NCBI RefSeq assembly: GCF_004522215.1
Contig: NZ_SDLR01000003.1
Span: 620,001 to 684,000 of the forward strand
Length of the DNA: 64,000 bases
Direction: 5' to 3'
From: Ammoniphilus sp. YIM 78166
Lineage (GTDB): Bacteria > Bacillota > Bacilli > Aneurinibacillales > RAOX-1
Part shown: piece after piece, positions 1 to 9,633 of the stretch
Layout: each line of letters starts with the position of its first letter
Position numbering within the stretch: the stretch's first letter is position 1
The notes under the pieces: generated by a model
The model's database searches: none
What the model was told of the DNA's origin: nothing
The model's input: the letters and a program-made list of their open reading frames with translations, nothing else
Translations under genes and position numbers: made by a program

Positions 1-1684
1 GGATCGGAGCATGGGAATCTTCGAGGATTTCATTGAGCCATCGAGTGGTGGCTTCGAGATAAGCGGGATTATGGGTTTTGGGGTAAGGGCTTTTCTTGCG
101 AGTTAGAACATCGTGTGGCAGAATCCCCTGAAGCGCACGGCGCAGCAATCCTTTTTCACGGTCTCCGCTTGTTTTCATTTCCCACGGGATGTTCCAGGCA
201 TACTCTACTAAACGATGATCACAAAAAGGCACACGGACTTCTAATCCTACCCCCATACTCATTCTATCTTTCCGATCAAGTAAAGTAGGCATCCATCTTG
301 TTAAATTCAAGTAAAACATTTCCCTAATTTTCTCTTCAGAGGCCTCTTCACCAGCCAGATGCGGAACCTCAGCCACAGCTTCCCGATAGCGTTGCGCCAT
401 GTAATGTTCGGCATTTACGGCATCTTTTACATCCTTCGAATAAAAACCGAGTTTAAAATCTAAGTTTCTAGTCCATGGAAATTTAGAATCAGACCACAGC
501 TCAGAGCGGTGAAACCACGGATACCCGCCAAACACTTCATCTGCACATTCCCCAGATAGAGCCACTGTTGCTTCTTTTTTGATTTCTTTACAGAATAAAT
601 ACAATGAAGCATCAATGTCTGCCATCCCAGGCAAATCTCGAAAGCGTACCGCTTCTTTTAGCGCTTCAACTAATTGGTCGGTGTTCACTGTGATCGAGTG
701 ATGGATCGTCCCAAAGTGATCAACCACTTTCTTGATCCAAGGGCCGTCGGCATTAGGCTGATATTCGTTCGTCTTAAAATATTTCTCATTCCCTTCGTAA
801 TCCACCGAGAAGGTGTGTAACGGTCCCCTTCCCTCTTCTTGATAGCTTAGCGCAGCAATAGCGGTAATAGCACTAGAGTCAAGGCCTCCTGACAAGAGAG
901 TGCATACAGGCACATCGGCAACCAACTGTCTCTGGACGGCGTCCTGAAACAATGCTCGCACCTTCTCAGTCGTCTCATCCAGCGTTTCCTCATGAGTCTG
1001 ACTGACAAGACTCCAATATGCCGACTCTTGCAGACGATTTCGATCATAGGTTAAAAAATGTCCTGGCAGTAGTTCTTTTACTCCCCGAAAAATTCCATGT
1101 CCAGGTGTTCTTGAGGGTCCCATGACAAGAAGTTCCGCTAAACCTTCTTGCGTGATGTCCGGCTGTACGAGCGGATGCCCCAATAAGGCTTTCAGTTCCG
1201 AGGCAAATAGCAAAGTACTTCCGATTTGAGTGTAAAATAAAGGTTTTACACCTAATCGGTCTCTAGCAATAAACAACCGCTGCTGCGCTTCATCCCATAT
1301 GGCAAAGGCGAAGATTCCATTTAATTTTACTAGGCAGCCTTCTCCCCATTCCATGAAGGCAGTCAACAGAACTTCTGTATCAGAATGCGAGCGAAAGCGG
1401 TAGCCAAGGTCTAGCAATTCTTTTCGAATATCCTCTGTGTTGTAGAGTTCCCCGTTATAAACGATGGTATAATCTCGGTTCCCTACCTTCCCTTTCATAG
1501 GCTGGGCACCCCCTTCAGGATCAACGACTACAAGCCGTCTGTGACCGAAGGCTGCACGCGGGGATAACCAAACTCCCTCCGCATCAGGTCCTCGATTATA
1601 TAAAGGAGTCACCATTTTTTTCAATGTATCATATTCGTTTGATAAATCTCTTTGCCAATCAATCCACCCTGTAATTCCACACAT
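1..1684 (-). CDS. asnB: Asparagine synthetase, glutamine-hydrolysing (AsnB/AsnO type), 3' end beyond the window
   Basis: This enzyme makes asparagine from aspartate, glutamine and ATP in the cytoplasm. The reading frame is open to the left edge, so the C-terminus is missing. The N-terminal glutamine amidotransferase domain starts MCGITGWIDW, with Cys2 as the nucleophile, followed by NRGPDAEG, VYNGELYN and SHSDTEVLL. The C-terminal synthetase domain shows the pyrophosphatase loop LLSGGLDSSAI and later ALSGECADEVFGGYPW. The start at 1684 has a GAAAGGATG ribosome site about 9 bases upstream. From memory, the spacing and motifs (NADGPWIKKV, GMADIDAS) resemble Bacillus AsnO, the sporulation-linked paralogue, more than ordinary AsnB; this is inference. 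It lies downstream of ecsB but is separated from it by a terminator. Confidence 0.93.
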   Translation of the reverse strand, partial: MCGITGWIDWQRDLSNEYDTLKKMVTPLYNRGPDAEGVWLSPRAAFGHRRLVVVDPEGGAQPMKGKVGNRDYTIVYNGELYNTEDIRKELLDLGYRFRSHSDTEVLLTAFMEWGEGCLVKLNGIFAFAIWDEAQQRLFIARDRLGVKPLFYTQIGSTLLFASELKALLGHPLVQPDITQEGLAELLVMGPSRTPGHGIFRGVKELLPGHFLTYDRNRLQESAYWSLVSQTHEETLDETTEKVRALFQDAVQRQLVADVPVCTLLSGGLDSSAITAIAALSYQEEGRGPLHTFSVDYEGNEKYFKTNEYQPNADGPWIKKVVDHFGTIHHSITVNTDQLVEALKEAVRFRDLPGMADIDASLYLFCKEIKKEATVALSGECADEVFGGYPWFHRSELWSDSKFPWTRNLDFKLGFYSKDVKDAVNAEHYMAQRYREAVAEVPHLAGEEASEEKIREMFYLNLTRWMPTLLDRKDRMSMGVGLEVRVPFCDHRLVEYAWNIPWEMKTSGDREKGLLRRALQGILPHDVLTRKKSPYPKTHNPAYLEATTRWLNEILEDSHAPI

Positions 1685-1770
1685 ACTGTATGTCATCCTT
1701 TCAATATTAGGTTATTTTGTATATTGTATACCATCTGCTAACATACATATGCTACGCGATAAAAAGTGTG

Positions 1771-1806
1771 AAAAAATAACACTTGGGACTTATGTCTCAA
1801 GTGTTA
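1771..1806 (-). terminator. Rho-independent terminator after ecsB
   Basis: Read on the minus strand, an AACACTTG...CAAGTGTT stem is followed by a run of Ts (1771-1776). The stem begins inside the ecsB stop codon region, so it ends the ecsAB transcript before asnB. Confidence 0.8.
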
Positions 1807-3014
1807 AGGGTTTTATCTATTTTGCGACCCATGATGGGGTACGAAACAACATAGGAAACAATGAAACCGAACAACAAGTAGCTTGACAACCATAGGATCC
1901 CATTTTTAGCCAGCACCACGCTCATCAGGGCCGATTGTAGAAAAAGGAACAAAAATAAAACACGCTGGAACCCTTTCTTCCGACTGTCTGCCGGAAAAGG
2001 ATGAATTCGATCCCAAAACGAAAACTTCAGCCGGCTCCAGGTGTTCATAATCTGAATCGCGTTCGAAGCAAGACTAAACAGGAAGACAGCGGTAGCCCAA
2101 AGCCATGAGGAAGGCATAACATACAAACATACTCCCCCGAAAACAGTTAATCGGAAATAATGACTTGAGACATCCCTGTATCGCAGAAGGGATCGAGAAT
2201 AAAGGTAGAAGTGACCCTTCTTCGGGAGGAGGGGAATCCTCTGAATGAATTCGACCCAGAGTGTTCTCTTCTTCATTCGAACGGTATAGTTTGGGACATC
2301 CATGAACCACTGGGCAAAGGTGTAAAAACGGGCTAGACTCTCTTCCTCACCTTGAACAAGGTTTGGCCAACTTAGACGCGTCCTTTTCCATATTCCTGCA
2401 TAATAATAAAGAACCCATACTACCCCTAGACCCAAAAGAAGAGATCCGGGGATCAGGGGAATATGAAATAAGTACAAACAAATCAAGAAATTAAGCCCAC
2501 TGCGACCCACTACATGAAGAGCTTGAGCATTTTGAGGCAAGCGATATTCGTTCCAAGATGCCCAAATATTCCCCCACTTTACTCCTAACAGCAGGACAAA
2601 CGTCTGATAAAAATCACCCGAGCTAGGCGAAATCTTGGCATAATATAAGGGCGATAGCACCAAGAAAATAAAAAAGAGGGCAAAGCCCTGAACGAGAGCA
2701 CTGTACAATAAACTTAAGCGAAAGTAATCGGTTAAGCGATGCTCCATTGGAAACAAAAATAAGGGGTCCGGTTTTTTGATAAAGGTTCTTACCGGGCTTC
2801 TAGTAACTGCAAGAGTAATTAACGGAGCCAGAATCCAGCCGAAATCCCATCCGGGGGGTACCGCTTTAAGCATATAATGATACAAGTAAGCAATTGAAAT
2901 AAGTAAGATAAGGGGTAAATAAGCATACCCTATCAGTATGATTTTCAGATACTTAATTGCATCTGTCCAAAACCAGCCCGCTCGATCAAACCATAGTTTG
3001 CGAATGCTATTCAT
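1797..3014 (-). CDS. ecsB: ABC transporter permease, EcsB family
   Basis: This is the 405-residue polytopic membrane subunit of the EcsAB ABC transporter. It has about eight hydrophobic segments (for example near residues 23-50, 105-125, 180-215, 300-325 and 350-395) separated by basic loops, as in the EcsB family. It overlaps ecsA by 8 bases, so the two are translationally coupled. Known for the family: in Bacillus subtilis EcsAB affects regulated intramembrane proteolysis, secretion and competence, and in other Firmicutes it has been linked to peptide-pheromone export. The substrate cannot be read from the sequence. Confidence 0.88.
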   Translation of the reverse strand: MNSIRKLWFDRAGWFWTDAIKYLKIILIGYAYLPLILLISIAYLYHYMLKAVPPGWDFGWILAPLITLAVTRSPVRTFIKKPDPLFLFPMEHRLTDYFRLSLLYSALVQGFALFFIFLVLSPLYYAKISPSSGDFYQTFVLLLGVKWGNIWASWNEYRLPQNAQALHVVGRSGLNFLICLYLFHIPLIPGSLLLGLGVVWVLYYYAGIWKRTRLSWPNLVQGEEESLARFYTFAQWFMDVPNYTVRMKKRTLWVEFIQRIPLLPKKGHFYLYSRSLLRYRDVSSHYFRLTVFGGVCLYVMPSSWLWATAVFLFSLASNAIQIMNTWSRLKFSFWDRIHPFPADSRKKGFQRVLFLFLFLQSALMSVVLAKNGILWLSSYLLFGFIVSYVVSYPIMGRKIDKTLNT

Positions 3015-3762
3015 GGTGAGTAACCTCTGTGACTTTCATGAAGATCTCGTCTAGGGTTGCATTTTCCAGCTTGGTCTGTTGTTGAAGTTGACGGAGTGTT
3101 CCCTGAAGCAGGATCCTCCCTTCGTGTAGCAGGACAAACCGATTGCAAAAGCGTTCAGCAGTGGCCAAAATATGGGTAGATACGAGAATTCCACTTCCCT
3201 CCTCTTTTCTCGCGTCCATAAGCGTTAGCAAGGACTGAATGGCCCTAGGGTCTAGTCCAAGAAAAGGCTCATCAATGACATATAACGAAGGTCGTGCAAG
3301 AAAAGCGCAAATAATCATGAGCTTTTGCTTCATACCTTTTGAAAAGGTTTCAGGCAGCCAGTGTTTCATCTTCTCCATTCGGAATTCCTTTAGAAGGACA
3401 TCGGCCGTATCGGTCCAATTCTCTTTTAAATCATAGGCCATCGCAGTAAGGTTCAAGTGCTCCCATAGGGTTAACTGTTCGTAAAAAATAGGGGACTCGG
3501 GTATGTAGGTCAGCTTCGATTGGTAAAGTTCTCGCTTTTCCTGACGCGATACTCCATGGATACGAATAGAGCCTTCTACAGGCTCAAGCAGTCCTAGGAT
3601 ATGTTTAATCGTCGTACTTTTCCCTGCTCCATTCAAGCCAATTAATCCTACAATCTCGTTGCTATGTACCTCAAAGTTTAAATCATGCAAAACCGGTTTT
3701 CTCTTAAGATAACCTCCAACAAGATGCTCTATTTTCAAGATCGGTTCTTGGACTGTACTCAT
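3007..3762 (-). CDS. ecsA: ABC transporter ATP-binding protein EcsA
   Basis: This is the 251-residue ATPase that powers EcsB. The Walker A motif is GLNGAGKST near residue 43. The signature region is atypical (ETFSKGMKQKLMI near residue 140 in place of LSGGQ). Walker B is SLYVIDEPFLGLD, and the switch histidine lies in LVSTHIL. It directly follows, and overlaps by one base, a 69-residue DUF2536 gene. The order DUF2536-ecsA-ecsB points to one transcript ending at the 1771-1806 terminator. Confidence 0.92.
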   Translation of the reverse strand: MSTVQEPILKIEHLVGGYLKRKPVLHDLNFEVHSNEIVGLIGLNGAGKSTTIKHILGLLEPVEGSIRIHGVSRQEKRELYQSKLTYIPESPIFYEQLTLWEHLNLTAMAYDLKENWTDTADVLLKEFRMEKMKHWLPETFSKGMKQKLMIICAFLARPSLYVIDEPFLGLDPRAIQSLLTLMDARKEEGSGILVSTHILATAERFCNRFVLLHEGRILLQGTLRQLQQQTKLENATLDEIFMKVTEVTHHE

Positions 3763-3971
3763 TATTTCGCCTTAAAATGCACTGCAGCTGTATAAAGTCT
3801 TTTCCCTGTCGTAGGATCTAGCGTGACCTGATGGTGGACCGATTGTACGTGTAGCAGTAACGCTTTGTTATTTTCAATTTGTTCATCAATCAATTTCTCG
3901 AGTCTTTTTATATCAAAAGCTTCAAAGAACTCGACTTTATCCTCAATCCGTTCCAACTTAAATTGCATCAT
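3762..3971 (-). CDS. DUF2536 family small protein (YrzA-like)
   Basis: This 69-residue soluble protein has the DUF2536 pattern: MQFKLERIEDKVEFFEA at the N-terminus, then a QIENNKALLLHVQSVHHQV core. No catalytic motif is visible and the function is unknown. It shares one base with ecsA and a GAAGGGAGAAG ribosome site precedes it, so it is probably the first gene of the ecs transcript. Family assignment is from recognition of the Bacillus YrzA pattern. Confidence 0.8.
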   Translation of the reverse strand: MMQFKLERIEDKVEFFEAFDIKRLEKLIDEQIENNKALLLHVQSVHHQVTLDPTTGKRLYTAAVHFKAK

Positions 3972-4044
3972 TCTCTTCTCCCTTCATTGTGTCGTTCCCT
4001 TCCTTATTTTACTGCAGAGTCCTACCGTGTTCAAACGACGTACA

Positions 4045-4079
4045 AGAAAAAAGACCTCGCGCAGCTGCTGCGCGAAGTC
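4045..4079 (-). terminator. Rho-independent terminator after fxsA
   Basis: A GC-rich stem (GACTTCGCGCAGC / GCTGCGCGAGGTC on the minus strand) runs straight into TTTTTTCTT. It begins at the fxsA stop codon. Confidence 0.85.
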
Positions 4080-4492
4080 TACCATCTACGAAAGTTCCCA
4101 CCATAAATTCTAAAGTTTCCATTCTGTATGTTTTTTTGCAACCAAGCCTTCAAATATGTTTTTATCACGCTGCGAGTGACGGGAAATAAGCAGAGAAAAC
4201 CGACTGCATCTGTAAAGAACCCTGGTGTAAGCAAAACTAACCCCCCAGCAAACACGAGGATGCCGTCAAGAATCACTTCTCCAGGGAGCTCTCCCCTTTG
4301 CATTTGTGCTTGTGCTAACCGGAAAATTTGTAGGCCTTCTCTTTTCGCAAGCCATGCTCCAATGACACCTGTCAGGATGACTAAAACGAGGGTAGGCAAC
4401 CAGCCAAAGGCTTGACCTGCAGTAATTAACCCCCAGATTTCAATCGCAGGTACGATAATGAGCAGGGCAACCAGATATTTCATGTTGTTCAC
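4079..4492 (-). CDS. fxsA: FxsA family membrane protein
   Basis: This 137-residue protein has the FxsA layout. The N-terminal membrane segments are around residues 6-25 and 28-48 (WLPTLVLVILTGVIGAWLAKREG). The central LPGEVILDGILVFAGGLVLLTPGFFTDAVGFL motif region, described here by its key LTPGF(F/L)TD core, is diagnostic. Known for the family: E. coli FxsA relieves F-plasmid exclusion of phage T7; the role in Bacillales is unknown. It is a monocistronic gene with its own terminator. A ribosome site GGGAAAGGTG precedes the start. Confidence 0.88.
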   Translation of the reverse strand: MNNMKYLVALLIIVPAIEIWGLITAGQAFGWLPTLVLVILTGVIGAWLAKREGLQIFRLAQAQMQRGELPGEVILDGILVFAGGLVLLTPGFFTDAVGFLCLFPVTRSVIKTYLKAWLQKNIQNGNFRIYGGNFRRW

Positions 4493-4541
4493 ACCTTTCC
4501 CTTGCTACACTCATCTTATCAAGTTTACTTTCGATGTACAA

Positions 4542-5501
4542 TCAGTCTTGGGTTAGCTGTCTGAGAAGCAGAGGAATTTCTTGAAAGTCATTAACCCATA
4601 TGACGTTTAGCCCCAGATTATTAGCGTCTTGCTCTTCAAACTTTTCAGCCGTCTCAATAAAAATTCTCGTATATTCATTGCTTTTTTCCTTTATCCCTAA
4701 TTCTGCAATGTGTTTATCCACCTCATCCTGTTTATATCTTTTTTTGAAAACATAATGATTTTTCAATACTTTATCCGGTTTTTTTCTCATGCAAACATCT
4801 AGTAGTCTTCTCAAATTGGGATCTGTCAGGCTGAGTCCGATAAACAGGCATAAATTTTGATTAAGGTGGTTGAGCTGAACCAGATTAGACCAACTAAAGG
4901 GATCGATAAATTGAGAGTGGTAAGCATCTTCACTTGAGACGATGTTAAAGTCGGAAAGATCTCCTTGCCTTGGCAAAAAGCCGTGAACATGATAAATCGG
5001 CAGTTCAGAAGGGAGGTATCGTTCGCCTTCCTTTGAAATGGATTTGTATCTAATTTTATTGATCTCAAGATTTTTTTCGATCACATCATCAAAATTAAAG
5101 GTAATAATGGAATGCAATGATTTTCGCTCTCGTTGCGGGCGACACAAATCTACGATGACCTCCACCAGCTCATTGCTGGCCGGCTGTTTGCGATAGAGAG
5201 CTCCTCTTACATAAGAAAGAAAATCAGAACCCAATTGAATTTTTAAATATTGAAGAATAATTAAGGGAGACCGCTTAAAATATTCCAAATAAATTTGAGC
5301 TAAGACTTTAGGAGAAATTTCATCTTGTCCAATCTTTTTCATAAAAAGTTCGGAAAGCAGATCTTTTAAGAGATGATTCCAAATCGGTATGCCCGAGTCT
5401 GCGGATACTCCCGCCCCGCAGAATAGCGTGAGTTTCCCTTTGCTAAACTCTTCTTTGATATGAGCCAAATGAATCAGCAGGCTAGCGTCCACCTTATTCA
5501 T
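4542..5501 (-). CDS. Stand-alone SIR2-like (SIR2_2) protein, candidate NAD-consuming defence effector
   Basis: This 319-residue cytoplasmic protein has a divergent SIR2 Rossmann fold. Visible are the NAD-binding GAGVSADSGIPIW (near residue 29), the conserved asparagine/aspartate in TFNFDDVIE (near 134), the catalytic-type histidine in YHVHGFLP (near 170) and FIGLSLTDPNLRRLL (near 217). The four zinc-binding cysteines of true sirtuin deacylases are absent, so NAD hydrolysis is more likely than protein deacetylation. Known for the family: SIR2-like domains act as NADase effectors in several anti-phage systems. No recognisable partner (HerA, TIR, Argonaute, reverse transcriptase) lies beside it; the neighbours are fxsA and a divergent 46-residue membrane protein gene. 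The start has an AAAGGAGAG ribosome site. Function beyond the fold is inference. Confidence 0.8.
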   Translation of the reverse strand: MNKVDASLLIHLAHIKEEFSKGKLTLFCGAGVSADSGIPIWNHLLKDLLSELFMKKIGQDEISPKVLAQIYLEYFKRSPLIILQYLKIQLGSDFLSYVRGALYRKQPASNELVEVIVDLCRPQRERKSLHSIITFNFDDVIEKNLEINKIRYKSISKEGERYLPSELPIYHVHGFLPRQGDLSDFNIVSSEDAYHSQFIDPFSWSNLVQLNHLNQNLCLFIGLSLTDPNLRRLLDVCMRKKPDKVLKNHYVFKKRYKQDEVDKHIAELGIKEKSNEYTRIFIETAEKFEEQDANNLGLNVIWVNDFQEIPLLLRQLTQD

Positions 5502-5706
5502 TGTTCGTCTCTCCTTTCACCAAAGCTGAAATCATGGACTACTATTATCATATTGGTTACAAGTGGGAGTGATTCCTAAACTTCCTTTTCCTACGAACAT
5601 TCGGAAATAGCCTAGCTTTTTGTTTAATAAAAGTAAAATCAAGATAAAAACCACTTAAATTGTGAACGATCTTAGAAGAATATGTGACAATATTGTGAAA
5701 AAACCA

Positions 5707-5736
5707 TTGACACTGTGTATACCTATCGTTTATTCT
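5707..5736 (+). promoter_or_regulatory. Sigma-A-type promoter for the 46-residue membrane protein
   Basis: A perfect -35 TTGACA (5707-5712) is followed after 18 bases by TATTCT (5731-5736). It lies about 30 bases upstream of the start codon at 5767. Confidence 0.6.
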
Positions 5737-5766
5737 GAAAAAAAGCAATAAAGGGGAGGAATTATA

Positions 5767-5907
5767 ATGAGTGAAATGATGAGTGAATTCGTAAAGTTTA
5801 TCGTGGTAGCTGAAGTGGTGTTTGCTGTATGCGTTTCCTTAACCGTACCATTCTTACCTAAGATAATGCAGCGACTTGAGCAACGTAAAGCAGAAAAAGC
5901 ATCTTAA
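5767..5907 (+). CDS. 46-residue single-pass membrane protein of unknown function
   Basis: The protein begins MSEMMSEFVKF, has one hydrophobic helix (about residues 10-31) with one cysteine, and ends in a charged tail rich in Lys, Arg and Glu. The gene is well supported despite its size: promoter at 5707-5736, ribosome site AAAGGGGAGG 7 bases before ATG, and a strong terminator 14 bases after the stop. It is divergent from the SIR2-like gene. A regulatory or subunit role in the membrane is possible, but nothing in the sequence identifies it. Confidence 0.75.
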   Translation: MSEMMSEFVKFIVVAEVVFAVCVSLTVPFLPKIMQRLEQRKAEKAS

Positions 5908-5920
5908 TAATTGAAATAAA

Positions 5921-5950
5921 AAAAGCAGAGAGAGCCTCTGCTTTTTTCTT
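5921..5950 (+). terminator. Rho-independent terminator of the 46-residue protein gene
   Basis: AAAAGCAGAG pairs with CTCTGCTTTT across a short loop, followed by TTTTTCTTTT. Confidence 0.85.
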
Positions 5951-5965
5951 TTACCTGGTTGTTTC

Positions 5966-7904
<1,939 letters not shown>

Positions 7905-7973
7905 CTATTAGTAAGATTCCTAATTTTTTGAACCTTTTTATTGGAGGCGGAAGAATCACACATACATCATAAA

Positions 7974-7997
7974 TAGCCGCATGAAAATACATGCGGC
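7974..7997 (-). promoter_or_regulatory. Hairpin between the TPP aptamer and thiC (expression platform candidate)
   Basis: GAGCCGCATG pairs with CATGCGGCT on the minus strand, 30 bases downstream of the aptamer. The run of Ts behind it is weak (TATTTAT), so premature termination or control of the downstream leader are both possible. Confidence 0.5.
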
Positions 7998-8032
7998 TCA
8001 TAGACACAAACGTGTGTTGTCAGGTTGACAAG

Positions 8033-8130
8033 GGTTGTTCTCAATTCCTCCGCTGGCATTATCCAGTTCAGGTTCAACGGTCGACAACGGCATAGTTATC
8101 CTCTCAGCCAGGTTCCCCCAGCTCCCGCAA
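8033..8130 (-). ncRNA. TPP riboswitch (THI element) controlling thiC
   Basis: Read on the minus strand, the conserved THI-box segments appear in order: GGGAGCTGGGGGAACC, CTGGCTGAGAGGA, then ACCTGAACTGGATAATGCC and AGCGGAGGAA. These are the pyrimidine-sensing and pyrophosphate-sensing helices of the aptamer. It lies in the leader of thiC and downstream of the promoter at 8154-8182. Confidence 0.96.
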
Positions 8131-8153
8131 ACAGTATGAAGTTTTACTCTCTT

Positions 8154-8182
8154 AGATTAACATGGATAATGTATCCTGACAA
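8154..8182 (-). promoter_or_regulatory. Sigma-A-type promoter of the thiC leader
   Basis: On the minus strand TTGTCA (8182-8177), 17 bases of spacer, then TAATCT (8159-8154). Transcription would start about 20 bases before the riboswitch. Confidence 0.65.
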
Positions 8183-8283
8183 TACTTTTTTTAGCAATAG
8201 TAAATAGGATGACTTAATGCTGTATGATTTATCTCCCATTGACAAAACCTAAGGGGAAATCACACATGAGGTGAAGATCAATC

Positions 8284-8520
8284 ATGAATGGAATATTTAT
8301 GACCCTTCTAGCCATAGCATTCGTCACTATTCTGGCTGGATTGATTTTGTCGCTGCGTATCCGCTCAAGACAAAAAGGAGAGATTGATCACGGAGTAAAC
8401 CAAAAAATCAAGGAAAATCCGATTATGCTTAATCCGATCATTTGGAGTTATGTCCTTTTTGCCGCTTTAATTATTATGCTATTATGGTTTTTTAAGCAAT
8501 ACTATCAAGTTCCTTTTTAG
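8284..8520 (+). CDS. Small two-helix membrane protein, unknown
   Basis: A 78-residue protein with two predicted membrane helices (about residues 4-25 and 52-70) and a basic, hydrophilic loop between them (RIRSRQKGEID). The ribosome site GAGGTGAAG lies 8 bases before the ATG. The next gene follows 12 bases later and probably shares the transcript. No family recognised. Confidence 0.65.
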   Translation: MNGIFMTLLAIAFVTILAGLILSLRIRSRQKGEIDHGVNQKIKENPIMLNPIIWSYVLFAALIIMLLWFFKQYYQVPF

Positions 8521-8532
8521 CGAGGTGCTACT

Positions 8533-8895
8533 GTGAAAAAAACAAGATATTATATCAACGTTGAGCATGGCGTCATTTTAGCTGATCAGGGTGCGGATAG
8601 CTATGAATTTGAGATTGATGCAGACGACAATGAGATTCACCAGCTTCAGGAATTGTTTGATAAGGCACATCAAATGGATGTCGGTATTGGGGAATGGTTC
8701 CGTGCCCATACCCCATATATACAATATCACGATGATGAAGATAATCACCAATATGACCATCAGCTATTAAACATCTATCGGAAGCTGCATGAATTGGGCA
8801 CGGAAACCACCCGAAATCATATTGAAAGTATGGGTGTCCTGCATCTGCATGATAATTTAGCAGCACCAAACCCTCTTGCTAATAAGGCGGATTAA
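8533..8895 (+). CDS. Acidic, histidine-rich hypothetical protein
   Basis: The 120-residue soluble protein is rich in Asp, Glu and His (YHDDEDNHQYDHQLLN near residues 64-79). It starts MKKTRYYINVEHG with an antiparallel strand-like N-terminus and continues into a helical region. The His/Asp clusters could bind metal, but no known metal enzyme motif is present. It follows a small membrane protein gene by 12 bases and ends with a terminator 10 bases after the stop. Confidence 0.7.
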   Translation: MKKTRYYINVEHGVILADQGADSYEFEIDADDNEIHQLQELFDKAHQMDVGIGEWFRAHTPYIQYHDDEDNHQYDHQLLNIYRKLHELGTETTRNHIESMGVLHLHDNLAAPNPLANKAD

Positions 8896-8904
8896 CCCTA
8901 GAAG

Positions 8905-8936
8905 AGGCAGTTTGCTTCATAGCGACTGCCTTTTTC
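8905..8936 (+). terminator. Terminator after the His-rich protein gene
   Basis: AGGCAGT pairs with ACTGCCT across a 13-base loop, followed by TTTTCTTG. Confidence 0.75.
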
Positions 8937-8944
8937 TTGTGCTA

Positions 8945-8976
8945 AAAGATAAAGGAACCCACTGAGGGTTCCTTTA
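8945..8976 (-). terminator. Terminator of the DUF2062 gene
   Basis: AAAGGAACCC / GGGTTCCTTT stem with ATCTTTTAG following on the minus strand. It overlaps the stop codon. Confidence 0.75.
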
Positions 8977-9417
8977 TTGGAGCTTTCTTAAAATGGTGTG
9001 ACGATATTTACTAAATAGGAAATAAAACACAAAATAACTCAGGACGCCAAAGATCAGGGTATTAAGGGCAGCCCCTACAAAAAAGAATAGGCTAATCTCC
9101 TGGACTGCTGGTAAATATCCTACTGATGCTTCTTCTGCTTGTGCGGGACTGGCGTACATAAACAAACATCCAACTTTGTAATTGAGAAGAAAAAGGAATG
9201 GCCAAACAAGGGAGCCAAACGAGGCAGAGATAATCGCTGCGGGAATATTACCGCGAGTAACCTTGGCAAGTACGACAGACAGCATGGGACCTAATCCGAA
9301 CGTGGGAAACCAATTGGGAACAAAGCCCATGACTAATCCTAAAGAAATCTGCCTTGCCCCTTTCTTGAGGCGGAAGAGGCGGATCAAATAAAACTTCAGT
9401 ATCCTTTTAATTTTCAT
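8974..9417 (-). CDS. DUF2062 domain membrane protein
   Basis: A 147-residue membrane protein of the DUF2062 family. The signature GLVMGFVPNWFPTFGLGPML lies near residues 27-46, followed by hydrophobic segments around 50-80 and 112-140 and a basic C-terminus. The start at 9417 has a GAGGG ribosome site 8 bases upstream; a TTG five codons earlier would lie on that site, so it is not preferred. Function of the family is unknown. Confidence 0.82.
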   Translation of the reverse strand: MKIKRILKFYLIRLFRLKKGARQISLGLVMGFVPNWFPTFGLGPMLSVVLAKVTRGNIPAAIISASFGSLVWPFLFLLNYKVGCLFMYASPAQAEEASVGYLPAVQEISLFFFVGAALNTLIFGVLSYFVFYFLFSKYRHTILRKLQ

Positions 9418-9633
9418 GATGTATGCCCTCAAAATCTCAGTATAGGTTACTCTTGCTTAGAACATCATCTCCTTAATCCTTACTATCTCACCTTACTTAG
9501 ATTTCGTCAATATCTGATTATTTTCTCAGTTTCTAATCCTTCCCTTTCATTTTCCCCAATCCTGTACGAGTTATGTAGACGATAGAAAAAACCATGGGCT
9601 TCGAACCTAGCCCCACAGTTAGAATCGTACGAT

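Noticed and set aside
5557..5748. 63-residue minus-strand frame between the SIR2-like and the membrane protein genes
   Set aside because: It covers the promoter of the plus-strand gene, has no ribosome site and no protein-like composition.
8573..8869. 98-residue histidine-rich frame antisense to the His-rich protein gene
   Set aside because: Shadow of the plus-strand gene, which has the ribosome site and terminator.
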